Of a stretch of 64,000 nt of DNA, positions 35,525-44,657 are shown one piece after another (the stretch's first letter is position 1; the number at the start of each line of letters is the position of its first letter). The position numbers and the translations under genes were made by a program. The notes below the pieces were generated by a model. That model was given only the letters and a program-made list of their open reading frames with translations, was not told the DNA's origin and made no database searches. Origin of the DNA: an uncultured Pseudomonadales bacterium (GTDB taxonomy: Bacteria; Pseudomonadota; Gammaproteobacteria; Pseudomonadales; Azotimanducaceae); assembly GCA_938017975.1 (NCBI GenBank), contig CALIKQ010000009.1, forward strand, positions 17,171 to 81,170. The letters are read 5' to 3'.

Positions 35525-36464
35525 ACAGCGCCATTGTCTTCTCGAGCGGCGCGTTTAGTTTGATATCCGGTAGTCCACTCTCAGCGTTGGCGAGCGTGTT
35601 CCCGTTTAAAACCATTGACGACGCGTGTAGCATCATCCGCGGCGCGGCGAGCCCGGCGTCCTTCACCTCGTCCCCATATTTGATATCGCCTATTACCGGA
35701 TGCCCCATTTCGGCTGCATGGAGACGGATTTGATGCATGCGTCCCGTTACCAAATGCGCACTGAGCCAAGTGGCTTCGCGATTGCGGCGCTTGACAGTAA
35801 ATTGTGTTCGACTGGGCTTACCATCCTCATTGACTCTAGATCGCCTTTCCCCACTGCGGAGCTCAACCTTCTGAATCGGTAAGGCGACCGTTTCTAACTT
35901 TTTAGGCCATGAACCATGAACAACAAGATCATAGTTTTTCTGCAGGAACAGCCTAGAACGTAGCGCGGCTTGGAATCGTCTTAGAAATGACCTCTTTTTG
36001 GCAATAATAATCAGCCCTGAAGTATCCCGATCGAGTCGGTGCGCGAGCTCTAAATAGGGCGATTCGGGTCGGTGAGATCGGAGGGCCTCAATAAGTCCTG
36101 CCTGCAGACCAGTGCCTCCATGAACCGCTAATCCAGCCGGCTTGTTAATCGCAAGAAACTGATCACTTTCAAAGAATATATACTCTAAAATCGATATGAA
36201 GCGATAATCAACTGGCTCGTTGCTAATAGAGCGTCTAATTGGGGGAACTCGAATCAAATCGTTGTCTTGAAGCTTATAATCGGGCCTCTTTCGACCTTTA
36301 TTAACCCTAACCTCTCCTTTGCGAATCATTTGATAAACCCTACTTTTAGGCACGCCTTTGAGCTCTAACATCAGGAAATTATCAATCCGCTGACCTATCC
36401 GATCTTTTTCAACCTGAATCATTCGAGCAGGTTCATGCATCATAGGGTCTTGGTCGGGGGGCAT
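35496..36464 (-). CDS. rluC: 23S rRNA pseudouridine synthase RluC
   Basis: RluA-family pseudouridine synthase with an N-terminal S4 RNA-binding domain (about 22-78: RIDNFLMLELKGVPKSRVYQMIRKGEVRVN). The catalytic Asp145 is in AHRLDRDTSGLIIIAK, and the later RMHQIRLHAAEMGHPVIGD motif is present. RluC modifies U955, U2504 and U2580 in E. coli 23S rRNA. The gene is divergent from rne, a widely conserved arrangement in Gammaproteobacteria. Confidence 0.92.
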   Translation of the reverse strand: MPPDQDPMMHEPARMIQVEKDRIGQRIDNFLMLELKGVPKSRVYQMIRKGEVRVNKGRKRPDYKLQDNDLIRVPPIRRSISNEPVDYRFISILEYIFFESDQFLAINKPAGLAVHGGTGLQAGLIEALRSHRPESPYLELAHRLDRDTSGLIIIAKKRSFLRRFQAALRSRLFLQKNYDLVVHGSWPKKLETVALPIQKVELRSGERRSRVNEDGKPSRTQFTVKRRNREATWLSAHLVTGRMHQIRLHAAEMGHPVIGDIKYGDEVKDAGLAAPRMMLHASSMVLNGNTLANAESGLPDIKLNAPLEKTMALFIDKHFPQD

Positions 36465-37007
36465 TTTTTTGCTGTATCCACTTGCGTTAACTGCTATGCT
36501 CCGCCCGTCGACAACAAAAAAATGTCGATTTCAGGCGAAAAAAGAGTTTAACGCGGTTTCACGGAGACTGCATTGTACGGAACTATTTCGTCTTTATCGC
36601 TCAGTTTTATTTGAGCAAAGAACCCGCCAAACACAATGTGCTTTGGCAAGAACATGTTGGTCGTCGAGCCTTTAGGTCTCCTTACCCAACGCAAACAGGC
36701 CAGCGGAATGGCCATTAATGATGAGCGAACTCTAGAACGTATCGCCAAATCGAATTACACAGTGAGTGTCTTTTAGGACAAAGTGAAACGCCTCTCAAAC
36801 TTGAGGCCCATCATGCACATCAGATCATCTCCTCAAAATAGTCGCTGAGGAATGTGCACAGAGCCAAATAGACGCACCTTAGAATAATGCTTCTCTGAAA
36901 AGAAGCCTGATAGACTCGGTTATCCGAGGCCTGAATGACATAAAGCTGGGCACATCAGTTGGTTTGCCGATACCTAGGCGTCGCGAGTCGCTTTTAAAGG
37001 TATCGTT
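36465..37007 (+). promoter_or_regulatory. rluC-rne intergenic region with probable structured rne 5' UTR
   Basis: 543 bases without a convincing gene. Three plus-strand hairpins stand out: GCCTC/GAGGC (36790-36807), GCTTCT-ctgaaa-AGAAGC (36889-36906) and CTCGG-ttat-CCGAG (36915-36928). A long leader with stem-loops upstream of rne is known to mediate RNase E autoregulation in E. coli; the last two hairpins, about 80-120 bases before the ATG, are the best candidates here. AAAGGT precedes the rne start by seven bases. Confidence 0.55.
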
Positions 37008-39596
37008 ATGAAAAGAATGTTAATCAATGCAACACACACTGAAGAGTTGCGTGTTGCCCTCGTTGATGGCCAGAAACTCTACGATTTAGACATCGAGAGC
37101 TTGGCAAGAGATCAAAAGAAATCAAACATTTACAAAGGAAAGATAACTCGAGTCGAGCCTAGCCTCGAGGCCGCTTTTGTTGATTTTGGCGGCAATCGAC
37201 ATGGATTTCTTCCCCTTAAAGAGGTCTCTAGAACCTACTTCACAAAGGGAGGCGCGGACAATAAAGGCCGCCTCAACATTGGTGATGTCCTAAAAGAAGG
37301 GCAGGAAATCATTGTTCAAGTGGACAAAGAGGAACGCGGTACCAAAGGCGCCGCATTGACCACTTTTTATAGTTTAGCCGGTCGCTATCTCGTTCTTATG
37401 CCTAATAATCCTCGTGCTGGAGGCATTAGTCGAAGAATCGAAGGCGATGAACGTGACGACTTAAAAGACGCGCTTGCCACACTAGAAATCCCCAAAGATA
37501 TGGGAGCCATCGTTCGAACCGCCGGTGTCGGTAGAACCGCGGAGGAGCTTCAATGGGATTTAAAATACCTATTGCAATTAGCTGAAGCAATTAAAATTGC
37601 CGTCAATGATCGGCCTGCCCCGTTCTTAGTTTATCAAGAAGGTGATGTCATCACTCGAGCTGTGAGAGATTACATGCGAGATGACATTGGAGAAATCTTA
37701 ATCGATACCGATGAAGCGCTAGAGCAGGCGCAATCCTTCGTGTCGCAAGTCATGCCTCACCTTAGCGCCAGGGTCAAACGTTACACGAGCGATGTCCCCC
37801 TTTTTAACCGGTATCAGATCGAGGGACAGATAGAATCAGCTTTCCAGAGAGAGGTCAGACTACCTTCGGGCGGATCAGTTGTTATCGACCCGACAGAAGC
37901 ATTGGTGTCGATCGACATTAATTCAGCGCGTGCGACAAAAGGATCGGACATCGAGGAAACGGCACTCAATACCAACTTAGAAGCTGCCGACGAGATTTGC
38001 CGACAATTGCGATTACGAGACATTGGCGGTCTTGTCGTGATCGATTTTATCGACATGTCTTCGACGAAAAATCAGCGTGCAGTTGAAAATCGCATGAAAG
38101 ATGCGCTTGAAGTTGATCGCGCGAAAATTCAAGTGGGACGAATATCAAGATTTGGCTTGCTCGAAATGAGTCGGCAACGGTTACGCCCATCTCTTCGAGA
38201 GATCAGTCACATTGTCTGTCCTCGGTGCGAAGGTCTGGGAACGATCAGAGATATTGAATCGAGCGCGCTATCTTTGCTCCGATTGATTCAAGAAGAAGCT
38301 TTGAAAGATTCAAGCGCCGAGATCAGAGCTTTTCTGCCTGTTGCAGTGGCAGCGTTTGTTTTAAACGAAAAACGGCAGATGATTGCGGATATCGAAACAC
38401 GAAATGGTGTTCGTGTTGTCGTCATCCCGAGTGCAGAGATGCAAACCCCGCATTACAGGGTTGAGCGTTTGAGGAGCAATGATATCGAAGAGAGTGAGGC
38501 CAGTTACGTCATCACTCCGGTTGTCGAGGAGGAGCCCTCGGAGCCTGGCATCGACCTTCGTCCTTCGGTTAAAGAGACAGCTGCGGTTGCAGTGGTGCGA
38601 GATGATCCCCCTGCCCCTACCACGCCTACAGAGCCTCCGACGAATCATGAAGAGCCCAAGGCCGCTGTCGCTAAGCCAGTAAAACAAAAACGCCGTCAAA
38701 GTCGACGCAAAACCAATCGGCCTTCAGAATCAGTTATCGATCGACTAATCGCCCTGATATTCGGTCGAAAGAAAACAAAATCCAATCGTCCAAAAGCTAA
38801 ATCAAAGGCGCAGAAGCCAGCGAAAACAACCAAAACCTCAAATGCTCAGGTAGCTAAAGCCGAAGTCGACGCCAAGCAGGCGCCAGAGGCCCCGAAGGGC
38901 CAGACCAGCCAATCACCCGGCAAGCCTGCTGCTCAGCGAAAAAGGCGGAGGAATACAAGATCAGAATCTGACTCAAGCGCTGTAGAAACTAAAGTCGCAG
39001 CATCCAGCGAAACGCTCAATACAGAGCGCGGCTCAGAAGATGGTCAAACCTCCAACGATAAGAGGGACCGAGGAAATCGAGAACGCACTGGGCGAAGACG
39101 TCGATCTCGGGCCACCGCGCAAGACGGCGGTGCTGATTCGGCCCGCACGGTTGTTGAGACCACAGCTGATGACAGTAATGACGTCGAACAGAACATTGCT
39201 GCACCCGCTGACGGCACCGCGGGCGAGGCGCTTGTCGATGGGGCAGTATCCGCTGCCACAAACGCCGGATCAAGTTCAGGTCAGCATCATTTAGACAGCG
39301 TCCGCGACCTGTCTACTGATCAAAACAGCTCTAACAATGATGTCGATACGGCCGTAGCTAGTGAAAACTCAGTGCAAGGCGTTAGCGACGTTGTTACGGA
39401 GGTCGCGACACCATCGAGCTGGGGTTCTGCTGCCAATGATCCTAGAATTGCTCCCAAACCGGTGAGCCAAAGCCCGGTTCTTCAGGACGCGCCGCCGGCT
39501 CCACCAAAACCCGTATTACCGTACGTGCCCACAGAATATGATGAGACCCATCCGAGTCGTTGGCTTCGTGCCAGCAATGATCCTAGAGCTGTTTGA
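37008..39596 (+). CDS. rne: Ribonuclease E
   Basis: Endoribonuclease and degradosome scaffold, 862 residues. The S1 domain (about 37-120) is followed by the catalytic DNase I-like core with Asp303 and Asp346, and the zinc link Cys404/Cys407 (CPRCEGLGT); these positions equal those of E. coli. The C-terminal half (about 500-862) is low-complexity and charged, with a [13 protein letters not shown] basic block for RNA binding. Two NDPR motifs lie near the end (ANDPRIAP and ASNDPRAV); NDPR-type short motifs have been reported in Pseudomonas RNase E as partner-binding sites, from memory. It has its own long leader. Confidence 0.95.
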   Translation: MKRMLINATHTEELRVALVDGQKLYDLDIESLARDQKKSNIYKGKITRVEPSLEAAFVDFGGNRHGFLPLKEVSRTYFTKGGADNKGRLNIGDVLKEGQEIIVQVDKEERGTKGAALTTFYSLAGRYLVLMPNNPRAGGISRRIEGDERDDLKDALATLEIPKDMGAIVRTAGVGRTAEELQWDLKYLLQLAEAIKIAVNDRPAPFLVYQEGDVITRAVRDYMRDDIGEILIDTDEALEQAQSFVSQVMPHLSARVKRYTSDVPLFNRYQIEGQIESAFQREVRLPSGGSVVIDPTEALVSIDINSARATKGSDIEETALNTNLEAADEICRQLRLRDIGGLVVIDFIDMSSTKNQRAVENRMKDALEVDRAKIQVGRISRFGLLEMSRQRLRPSLREISHIVCPRCEGLGTIRDIESSALSLLRLIQEEALKDSSAEIRAFLPVAVAAFVLNEKRQMIADIETRNGVRVVVIPSAEMQTPHYRVERLRSNDIEESEASYVITPVVEEEPSEPGIDLRPSVKETAAVAVVRDDPPAPTTPTEPPTNHEEPKAAVAKPVKQKRRQSRRKTNRPSESVIDRLIALIFGRKKTKSNRPKAKSKAQKPAKTTKTSNAQVAKAEVDAKQAPEAPKGQTSQSPGKPAAQRKRRRNTRSESDSSAVETKVAASSETLNTERGSEDGQTSNDKRDRGNRERTGRRRRSRATAQDGGADSARTVVETTADDSNDVEQNIAAPADGTAGEALVDGAVSAATNAGSSSGQHHLDSVRDLSTDQNSSNNDVDTAVASENSVQGVSDVVTEVATPSSWGSAANDPRIAPKPVSQSPVLQDAPPAPPKPVLPYVPTEYDETHPSRWLRASNDPRAV

Positions 39597-39618
39597 CTGG
39601 GATCCCGATAAGGTGGCT

Positions 39619-40638
39619 TCAAGGGTCCGTCGTATTTTGCGGCGAACCTTTGAGGCCCTGAGGTTCGACCTCAAGCTGAACGCCAAACTGCTCCCGAACC
39701 TCTGAGCGAATGTAAGCAGCCAACTTTAGGATATCTGCGAGGGTCGCTTGACCGGTATTTTCAAGAACTAATGCGTGCTTTGAAGAAATCCGTCCGCCTC
39801 CTATCTGCGTTCCCACTAGACCTGCCGCTTCGATCAAAGCGGCCGCCGATACCTTAAACCGATTATCGACTGAGTACGCGCGGACGCCTTTTGATAGCAA
39901 ATCCTGAGCGAGAGACTCTGTGACGAAAGGGTTTTTAAAGAAACTGCCGGCATTGCCTCTGACTCGGTAGTCTGGCAGTTTGCGATTACGAATATTAAGC
40001 ACCGCATCGCGTAGGGCGTACCCAGAAGCAATGTCTGATTCGGGTAAGTGGGCGAGGTCTGGATACTCAAGAACAGGAGAAAAGCGGCGGCTGAGTTCCA
40101 GTACTACTTTCGTAATCAAATATTGTCCGGACTGATCTGTTTTAAAATAACTCGTTCGATATCCAAACCGGCAAGCATCTTGGTCGAAAAAAGAAATCTG
40201 TTTATTAACAAGATCAAAAACCTCAACGCCGACAATCACGTCACTGAGTTCAACGCCGTAAGCCCCAATATTTTGCATGGGTGCAGCGCCTACCGTTCCA
40301 GGAATACCTGATAAATTCTCAAGACCAAACAGATTTCGTGCCAATGTGATTTGAACCAACTCATCCCACTCAAGCCCTGCACCTGCTGTAACTCGAGCGC
40401 CATCGATTTCTACACCCCGATCTCTGCTACTGAGCACGATCCCGTCAATCCAAGTGTCTAACAGCACATTGCTTCCGGAACCTAAAGGAAAAATGTTGAG
40501 GCAATCCCTCTGCGCAAGTTCAAACAGAGCGCTCAAGTCTCGCGCCGTTTCGAACGTTCCCCCAAAGCGCGCGAAAGATCTTAGCCCCAGCGTATTACGA
40601 GATGTTAGGTCAACATTAGTGTAGACAGTTAATGACAT
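39619..40638 (-). CDS. murB: UDP-N-acetylenolpyruvoylglucosamine reductase MurB
   Basis: FAD/NADPH enzyme producing UDP-MurNAc, 339 residues (type I). It has PLGSGSNVLL for FAD binding, SGIPGTVGAAPMQNIGAYG, YRTSYFK (substrate Arg), the proton-donor Ser in RGNAGSFFKNP, and a C-terminal Glu in VQLEVEPQGL. It is convergent with rne (22-base gap) and divergent from the short-chain dehydrogenase. Confidence 0.94.
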   Translation of the reverse strand: MSLTVYTNVDLTSRNTLGLRSFARFGGTFETARDLSALFELAQRDCLNIFPLGSGSNVLLDTWIDGIVLSSRDRGVEIDGARVTAGAGLEWDELVQITLARNLFGLENLSGIPGTVGAAPMQNIGAYGVELSDVIVGVEVFDLVNKQISFFDQDACRFGYRTSYFKTDQSGQYLITKVVLELSRRFSPVLEYPDLAHLPESDIASGYALRDAVLNIRNRKLPDYRVRGNAGSFFKNPFVTESLAQDLLSKGVRAYSVDNRFKVSAAALIEAAGLVGTQIGGGRISSKHALVLENTGQATLADILKLAAYIRSEVREQFGVQLEVEPQGLKGSPQNTTDP

Positions 40639-40708
40639 AGAGCGATCCGATAAAGCGGTTAATAAATGAACCGTGTATACTCACTGCGGTTAACTATAGG
40701 GGAATCAC

Positions 40709-41479
40709 ATGCAATTAAAAGATAAAGTTGCGTTCGTCACTGGCGGCGCGTCTGGTTTGGGTAGAGCCACTGCCGAGAATTTTATTAACGCCGGCGCAAA
40801 GGTCGTTTTGTTCGACCTAAACGAAGAAAATGCTGAAAAAACAGCAACCGAACTTGGCAGCAATGCCACTTTTGCAGCCGGTGACGTCGCTGATGAAGCA
40901 TCTGTGACCGCCGCGATCGAGAAGGGTTTGAGTACCTTTGGCGCAATCCATATCAACATAAACAGTGCTGGGATTGGTGCGGCGGCTCGCACTTTGGGCA
41001 AAGATGGCCCTATGCCGATTAAAACATTTGAATTTATTGTCCGAGTTAATTTGATCGGAACTTTTAATTGTTTGAGACTTTGTGCGGACGTTATGCAGAA
41101 GAATGATGTCCAAACAGAAGATGGTGAGCGTGGCGTCATCGTCAACGTCGCGTCAGTCGCCGCGTTTGATGGCCAAATTGGCCAAGCCGCCTATAGCGCG
41201 AGTAAAGGTGGCGTCGCAGGAATGACGCTTCCCATAGCAAGAGATTTATCCCGCACGGGGATCCGGATTGCCACGATCGCGCCAGGTATTTTCGAAACAC
41301 CAATGATGAAATTTGCACCGCCACAGGTTCGAGAACCACTCATCGAAATGACCCAGTTTCCGAAACGGCTTGGGCAACCAGAGGAATTTGCTCAAACCGC
41401 CGCATACATTGTCGAATGCGGCTACATCAATGGCGAGGTTATTCGTCTTGATAGCGGTATTCGAATGGCTCCGAAATAA
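40709..41479 (+). CDS. Short-chain dehydrogenase, 3-hydroxyacyl-CoA dehydrogenase type
   Basis: 256-residue NAD-dependent SDR resembling 17beta-HSD10 / 3-hydroxy-2-methylbutyryl-CoA dehydrogenases of branched amino-acid and fatty-acid breakdown. It has TGGASGLG (11-18), NSAGIG (85-90), Ser149, Tyr162 and Lys166 (YSASK), and IAPGIFETPMM. The insertion after NSAGI (KDGPMPIKTFEFIVRVNLIGTFN) is typical of the HSD10 group. GGGG precedes the ATG; a strong terminator follows. Confidence 0.85.
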   Translation: MQLKDKVAFVTGGASGLGRATAENFINAGAKVVLFDLNEENAEKTATELGSNATFAAGDVADEASVTAAIEKGLSTFGAIHININSAGIGAAARTLGKDGPMPIKTFEFIVRVNLIGTFNCLRLCADVMQKNDVQTEDGERGVIVNVASVAAFDGQIGQAAYSASKGGVAGMTLPIARDLSRTGIRIATIAPGIFETPMMKFAPPQVREPLIEMTQFPKRLGQPEEFAQTAAYIVECGYINGEVIRLDSGIRMAPK

Positions 41480-41510
41480 TCCAAAAAGCGCTGTTCCATA
41501 GGCCGACGCA

Positions 41511-41546
41511 CCCCGCTTTTAGTAGACGCAAAGAGCGGGGTTTTTT
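41511..41546 (+). terminator. Rho-independent terminator of the SDR gene
   Basis: CCCCGCT (41511-41517) pairs with AGCGGGG (41534-41540), followed by TTTTTT (41541-41546); it lies 31 bases after the stop codon. Confidence 0.8.
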
Positions 41547-41585
41547 GTCCGCCAGAACCGAATTGATAGGAACATTGCTGATCTG

Positions 41586-41649
41586 TCTTTCGCAAAACCT
41601 GACTATTGCGAAAGAATTCGGCATACGGTGGAGGCTTTGTAGCTTCCAC
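41586..41649. other. Two consecutive strong inverted repeats downstream of the terminator
   Basis: First: TCTTTCGCAA (41586-41595) and TTGCGAAAGA (41606-41615), a perfect ten-pair stem with a ten-base loop. Second: GTGGAGGC (41628-41635) and GCTTCCAC (41642-41649), eight pairs including one G-T, with a six-base loop. Neither is followed by a T run on either strand. They lie between the SDR terminator and the stop of the hybrid kinase. Confidence 0.7.
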
Positions 41650-41724
41650 TCTCTCGATCTTTTAAACATCGATCATCCGCCCCGGATATATTCAGACGCC
41701 CCACGTCAAGACTACCGAGAGAAA

Positions 41725-44037
41725 TTAGAATTTTGTGCTCATTTCTTTCAGGAGTTCTGCCAACTTCGAGCGCGTAAAAGGCTTCGAGAGTACCGGCACA
41801 TTTGCTGGCAAGACCTCACCCCTCCTGGTTAACTCCCTCAGATCACCGCTGGTTATGGCCAATTTAAGGTTCGGGAAATCACGCTTACAGAGCGCTATAA
41901 AATGAAGGCCGTCCCGTTGCTCTGGTATTCTCAAATCAGAGATCAAAATGTCAACTGGCTTTGATTCATCCATTAGAGCTCTTTGCGCTTCCTGAGGGCT
42001 TGCGACATCAATGGTCGAATATCCCTCCGCTTCTAGATAACTTTTAGTAATAAATCGAACATCATCATGATCATCAACTAAAAGAACCCGGTTTTTTTTG
42101 AGCGCCGATTGTGATTGGTTGATTGGAACAGACGCCCTCGTCTCTCCATCAGAGGAGCGCTTTTGCGACAGACCCCTGAAGTGTGGTGACCCAACGGCGG
42201 GCCTTTCGACCTCTGGCTCGCTTAGCAGCTCTGAAGTTGTCGCCTCGGCGACTGGCAAGTAGATGAAAAAGGTTGTTCCAAAGCCCAACACGCTTTCCAC
42301 CCTGATGTGGCCCCCGCTCTGGGCAACAAACCCGAAGACCATCGCCAAGCCCATTCCTGTGCCCTTCGTTTTCGTCGTGTAGAAGGGTTCAAAAACCCTC
42401 TGAACAACTGCTTCGCTCATCCCCTCACCATCATCCCGAACAGACAACACAACAACTTGCTTACCTTTGAGTTCATCAGGCAAAAAAGACGCGATATCTT
42501 TCGTGCTAACTGCATTCAAAGCGAGGTTGACGTTTCCGCCCTCCGGCATTGCATGACGGGCATTGACAATAAGATTGAGCAGAGCGCTGTTGAGCGCCGA
42601 GATATCCAACCGAGTCAGTATTCGCTCAAGATTCGAGTTAAAATTGATTGAAACTTTTTCTCCGGCGGCCTGTTCAAGAAGTGGTAAATTTCGGCGTACT
42701 GCTTCGAAGAGATTGATTACTTGAGGATCAAGGTCCTGTTTTTTAGCAAAAGCGAGTAACTGCCCTATCAAGTCAGCCCCTTGCTCGGATGCGCGTTCTG
42801 CAATCGCTAAACTGCTTTTTACCTGGGCCGAGGCAAGGTCAGATGATCCTTTAATGGTATCGATCGCGCCTTGTATCAATTGGAGTAAGTTATTGAAATC
42901 ATGCGCGACACCCCCCGTCAATTCACCGAGTGACGTCAGCTTTTGCGCATGCGCTAAATTCATCTCTAATCGCTTACGACCACTCATATCGCGAATAAAA
43001 GATAAAAGCAGCCTCCTACCTTCTAAATCAATGCTCGAGGATGTGCTTTCGACGGGAATTTCATCGCCATTTTTTGAGATTAAAATAGATTCACGCTGAT
43101 GCGCCCGGATCTTCGACACAATTCGAACACGCTCGAACCACTCCGTTCGATCTAGGCTAGGACTGATATCAAATACTCCCAGTGTGAGTAATTCCTCTTG
43201 GGTATAGCCAAGAAGCTCAGTCGCGGCATCATTGGCATAAACGATTTCTCCTTCGCCCTGGGCAAATAATACGCAGGCATCGCCAGCGCCATCGAGGATC
43301 GATTTTAGACGCTGCTCATTTTCCTCTATCTGGGCCATTTGGAGGCGTTGTCGACCCAAACTTTGATTGATCCCGTGAACCAAAAGTCCAATCTCGTCAG
43401 CTTCATGTCCCTGCGGTATGCCCAGACCTTGCTCTTCAGCAGATGCTGATTGGAGCCCCAGCACCACTTGTCGAAGGGGGAGAATCAATAGATAACGCAG
43501 ACTTAGGACCAAGACAATTAAAGTCAAAAATGTTCGTAAAACTCCGATCCAAAACAGTTGGCGAGAGCGCTCAGCAAAGCCAGAGAGACCGCGCTGTTGA
43601 TTGATTGTCAGATGCAACCTACCCACAGCTTCTGCCTTAGTTGCTGACATCTCGGGTGTAGAAAAAAGGGCGATGGACTGATCGAAAGAATTTTTCGGCA
43701 GCAGAAAGGAAACAATGGGTGTCCGAGCTAACGGCTCTTGAACAACTCTCTCAAACAAAATACTGCCATTGGCGTCTTCGATAATCAGCGCTTCAATTGT
43801 TTTGTTGAGCATCAATCCTTCAACAATTTGCGAGATCATAAGGAGGTTGTTTTGATCAATTGCTCCGGCAATTAGCGGCGCGCTGTTAAACGCCGCTTGA
43901 TCGACTCGCTCGATATTTGCGTTCAACTCATTCAGCAAGTCAAAGTAAGCTCGCCCTAGATTGAAAATCAATGTGATCCCCACGATCACCACCAGAACAA
44001 TCAAGGTGACGCGGTTCGCTAACGATTTAGAGATCAT
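41725..44037 (-). CDS. Membrane hybrid sensor histidine kinase with C-terminal receiver
   Basis: 770-residue hybrid kinase. It has transmembrane segments at about 11-28 and 164-186 enclosing a periplasmic sensor, a HAMP-like stretch, a PAS domain (about 240-355, ESILISKNGDEIPVESTSSSIDLEGRRL region), an H-box with GGVAHDFNNLLQ (phospho-acceptor His379) and ATPase boxes VNARHAMPEGG and GTGMGLAMVFGFV. The C-terminal receiver carries VLLVDDHDDVR, acceptor Asp in ISDLRIPEQ and Lys in LSKPFTRSKLAELL. No DNA-binding partner is adjacent. Signal unknown. Confidence 0.87.
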   Translation of the reverse strand: MISKSLANRVTLIVLVVIVGITLIFNLGRAYFDLLNELNANIERVDQAAFNSAPLIAGAIDQNNLLMISQIVEGLMLNKTIEALIIEDANGSILFERVVQEPLARTPIVSFLLPKNSFDQSIALFSTPEMSATKAEAVGRLHLTINQQRGLSGFAERSRQLFWIGVLRTFLTLIVLVLSLRYLLILPLRQVVLGLQSASAEEQGLGIPQGHEADEIGLLVHGINQSLGRQRLQMAQIEENEQRLKSILDGAGDACVLFAQGEGEIVYANDAATELLGYTQEELLTLGVFDISPSLDRTEWFERVRIVSKIRAHQRESILISKNGDEIPVESTSSSIDLEGRRLLLSFIRDMSGRKRLEMNLAHAQKLTSLGELTGGVAHDFNNLLQLIQGAIDTIKGSSDLASAQVKSSLAIAERASEQGADLIGQLLAFAKKQDLDPQVINLFEAVRRNLPLLEQAAGEKVSINFNSNLERILTRLDISALNSALLNLIVNARHAMPEGGNVNLALNAVSTKDIASFLPDELKGKQVVVLSVRDDGEGMSEAVVQRVFEPFYTTKTKGTGMGLAMVFGFVAQSGGHIRVESVLGFGTTFFIYLPVAEATTSELLSEPEVERPAVGSPHFRGLSQKRSSDGETRASVPINQSQSALKKNRVLLVDDHDDVRFITKSYLEAEGYSTIDVASPQEAQRALMDESKPVDILISDLRIPEQRDGLHFIALCKRDFPNLKLAITSGDLRELTRRGEVLPANVPVLSKPFTRSKLAELLKEMSTKF

Positions 44038-44132
44038 CAAGTTTTGACGCCTTCGTTACTTGTATAGGCCATCATACCTTGCGAGCTATCGACAACTGGT
44101 TGGGCCTTTTAAGCCCTGGGGCATCGTGCTTT

Positions 44133-44645
44133 TCACGCTTCCGAAAGCGCGCGAACCACCTGAGGAAAAACGTTCTCTGCAATTCGACGAACCTCATCAT
44201 CAGTTCGGTCTTGAATAGGATGCTCAACAAATAGCTGATAAGGATGGAAGCCAAGCGAATCGCCTTGCGCCTCTGCTGCCTGCTCAAATTCTACAGTCGC
44301 CACAAAGGCTCCAGGAAGTCCTCGGCGATCCAAATCTAAAATGTCATGCAAACTGCACGACGTGCAAGAGCCTCAGTCTGCTAACGCTTCGAGGACAGCA
44401 TCGCATGAACCCGCAATTTCTTGTCGAAGGGCATCAGGCGCAACGCGCGTAAAAGTTGGCTTTTTGAATCGCTTTGTTTTTGCGCCGTGTTGAAGCAGCA
44501 AATCCTCTATCCGGTCGATAAAAACATCCCCCCTAGGCTTAGCTATATCTAGCAGCCCAATTGTTTTTCCAACCAACGCGTTGAGCCTTGGTAATGGCTG
44601 CCGTCCTTCGGGTTGTAATTCAGAAGTTGGGTCAAGTAATTCCAT
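44133..44645 (-). CDS. UGSC-family selenoprotein with in-frame TGA (Sec91)
   Basis: One 170-residue frame interrupted by a single TGA at 44373-44375. Upstream 90 residues end CDAVLEALAD; the next codons read U-G-S-C-T-S-C-S-L-H-D, then DILDLDRRGLPGAFVATVEF to a TAA-type end. UGSC (Sec-Gly-Ser-Cys) is the signature of a known family of bacterial selenoproteins, a probable thiol/selenol redox protein. A SECIS-like hairpin lies 11 bases after the TGA. The start at 44645 has AAGGAG eight bases upstream, overlapping the stop of the thioredoxin-like gene. Without Sec insertion the locus would be misread as two short frames. Sec machinery (selA, selB, selC, selD) must lie elsewhere. Confidence 0.85.
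44343..44361 (-). promoter_or_regulatory. Candidate bacterial SECIS hairpin of the UGSC selenoprotein
   Basis: In the mRNA, GUCGUGCA (44361-44354) pairs with UGCAUGAC (44350-44343) over eight pairs with one G-U, leaving apical loop GUU. The loop begins 19 bases after the UGA and has G as its first base, matching the general form of bacterial SECIS elements. Confidence 0.7.
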
Positions 44646-44657
44646 AGCGATCTCTCC

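Noticed and set aside
36469..36748. Short frames in the rne leader region
   Set aside because: They lack ribosome sites and overlap on opposite strands; the region is better explained as a regulatory leader.
44133..44351. Separate 72-residue gene starting at TTG (44351)
   Set aside because: It is the in-frame continuation of the upstream frame after TGA at 44373-44375, within a UGSC motif and over the SECIS-like hairpin; it lacks a ribosome site of its own.
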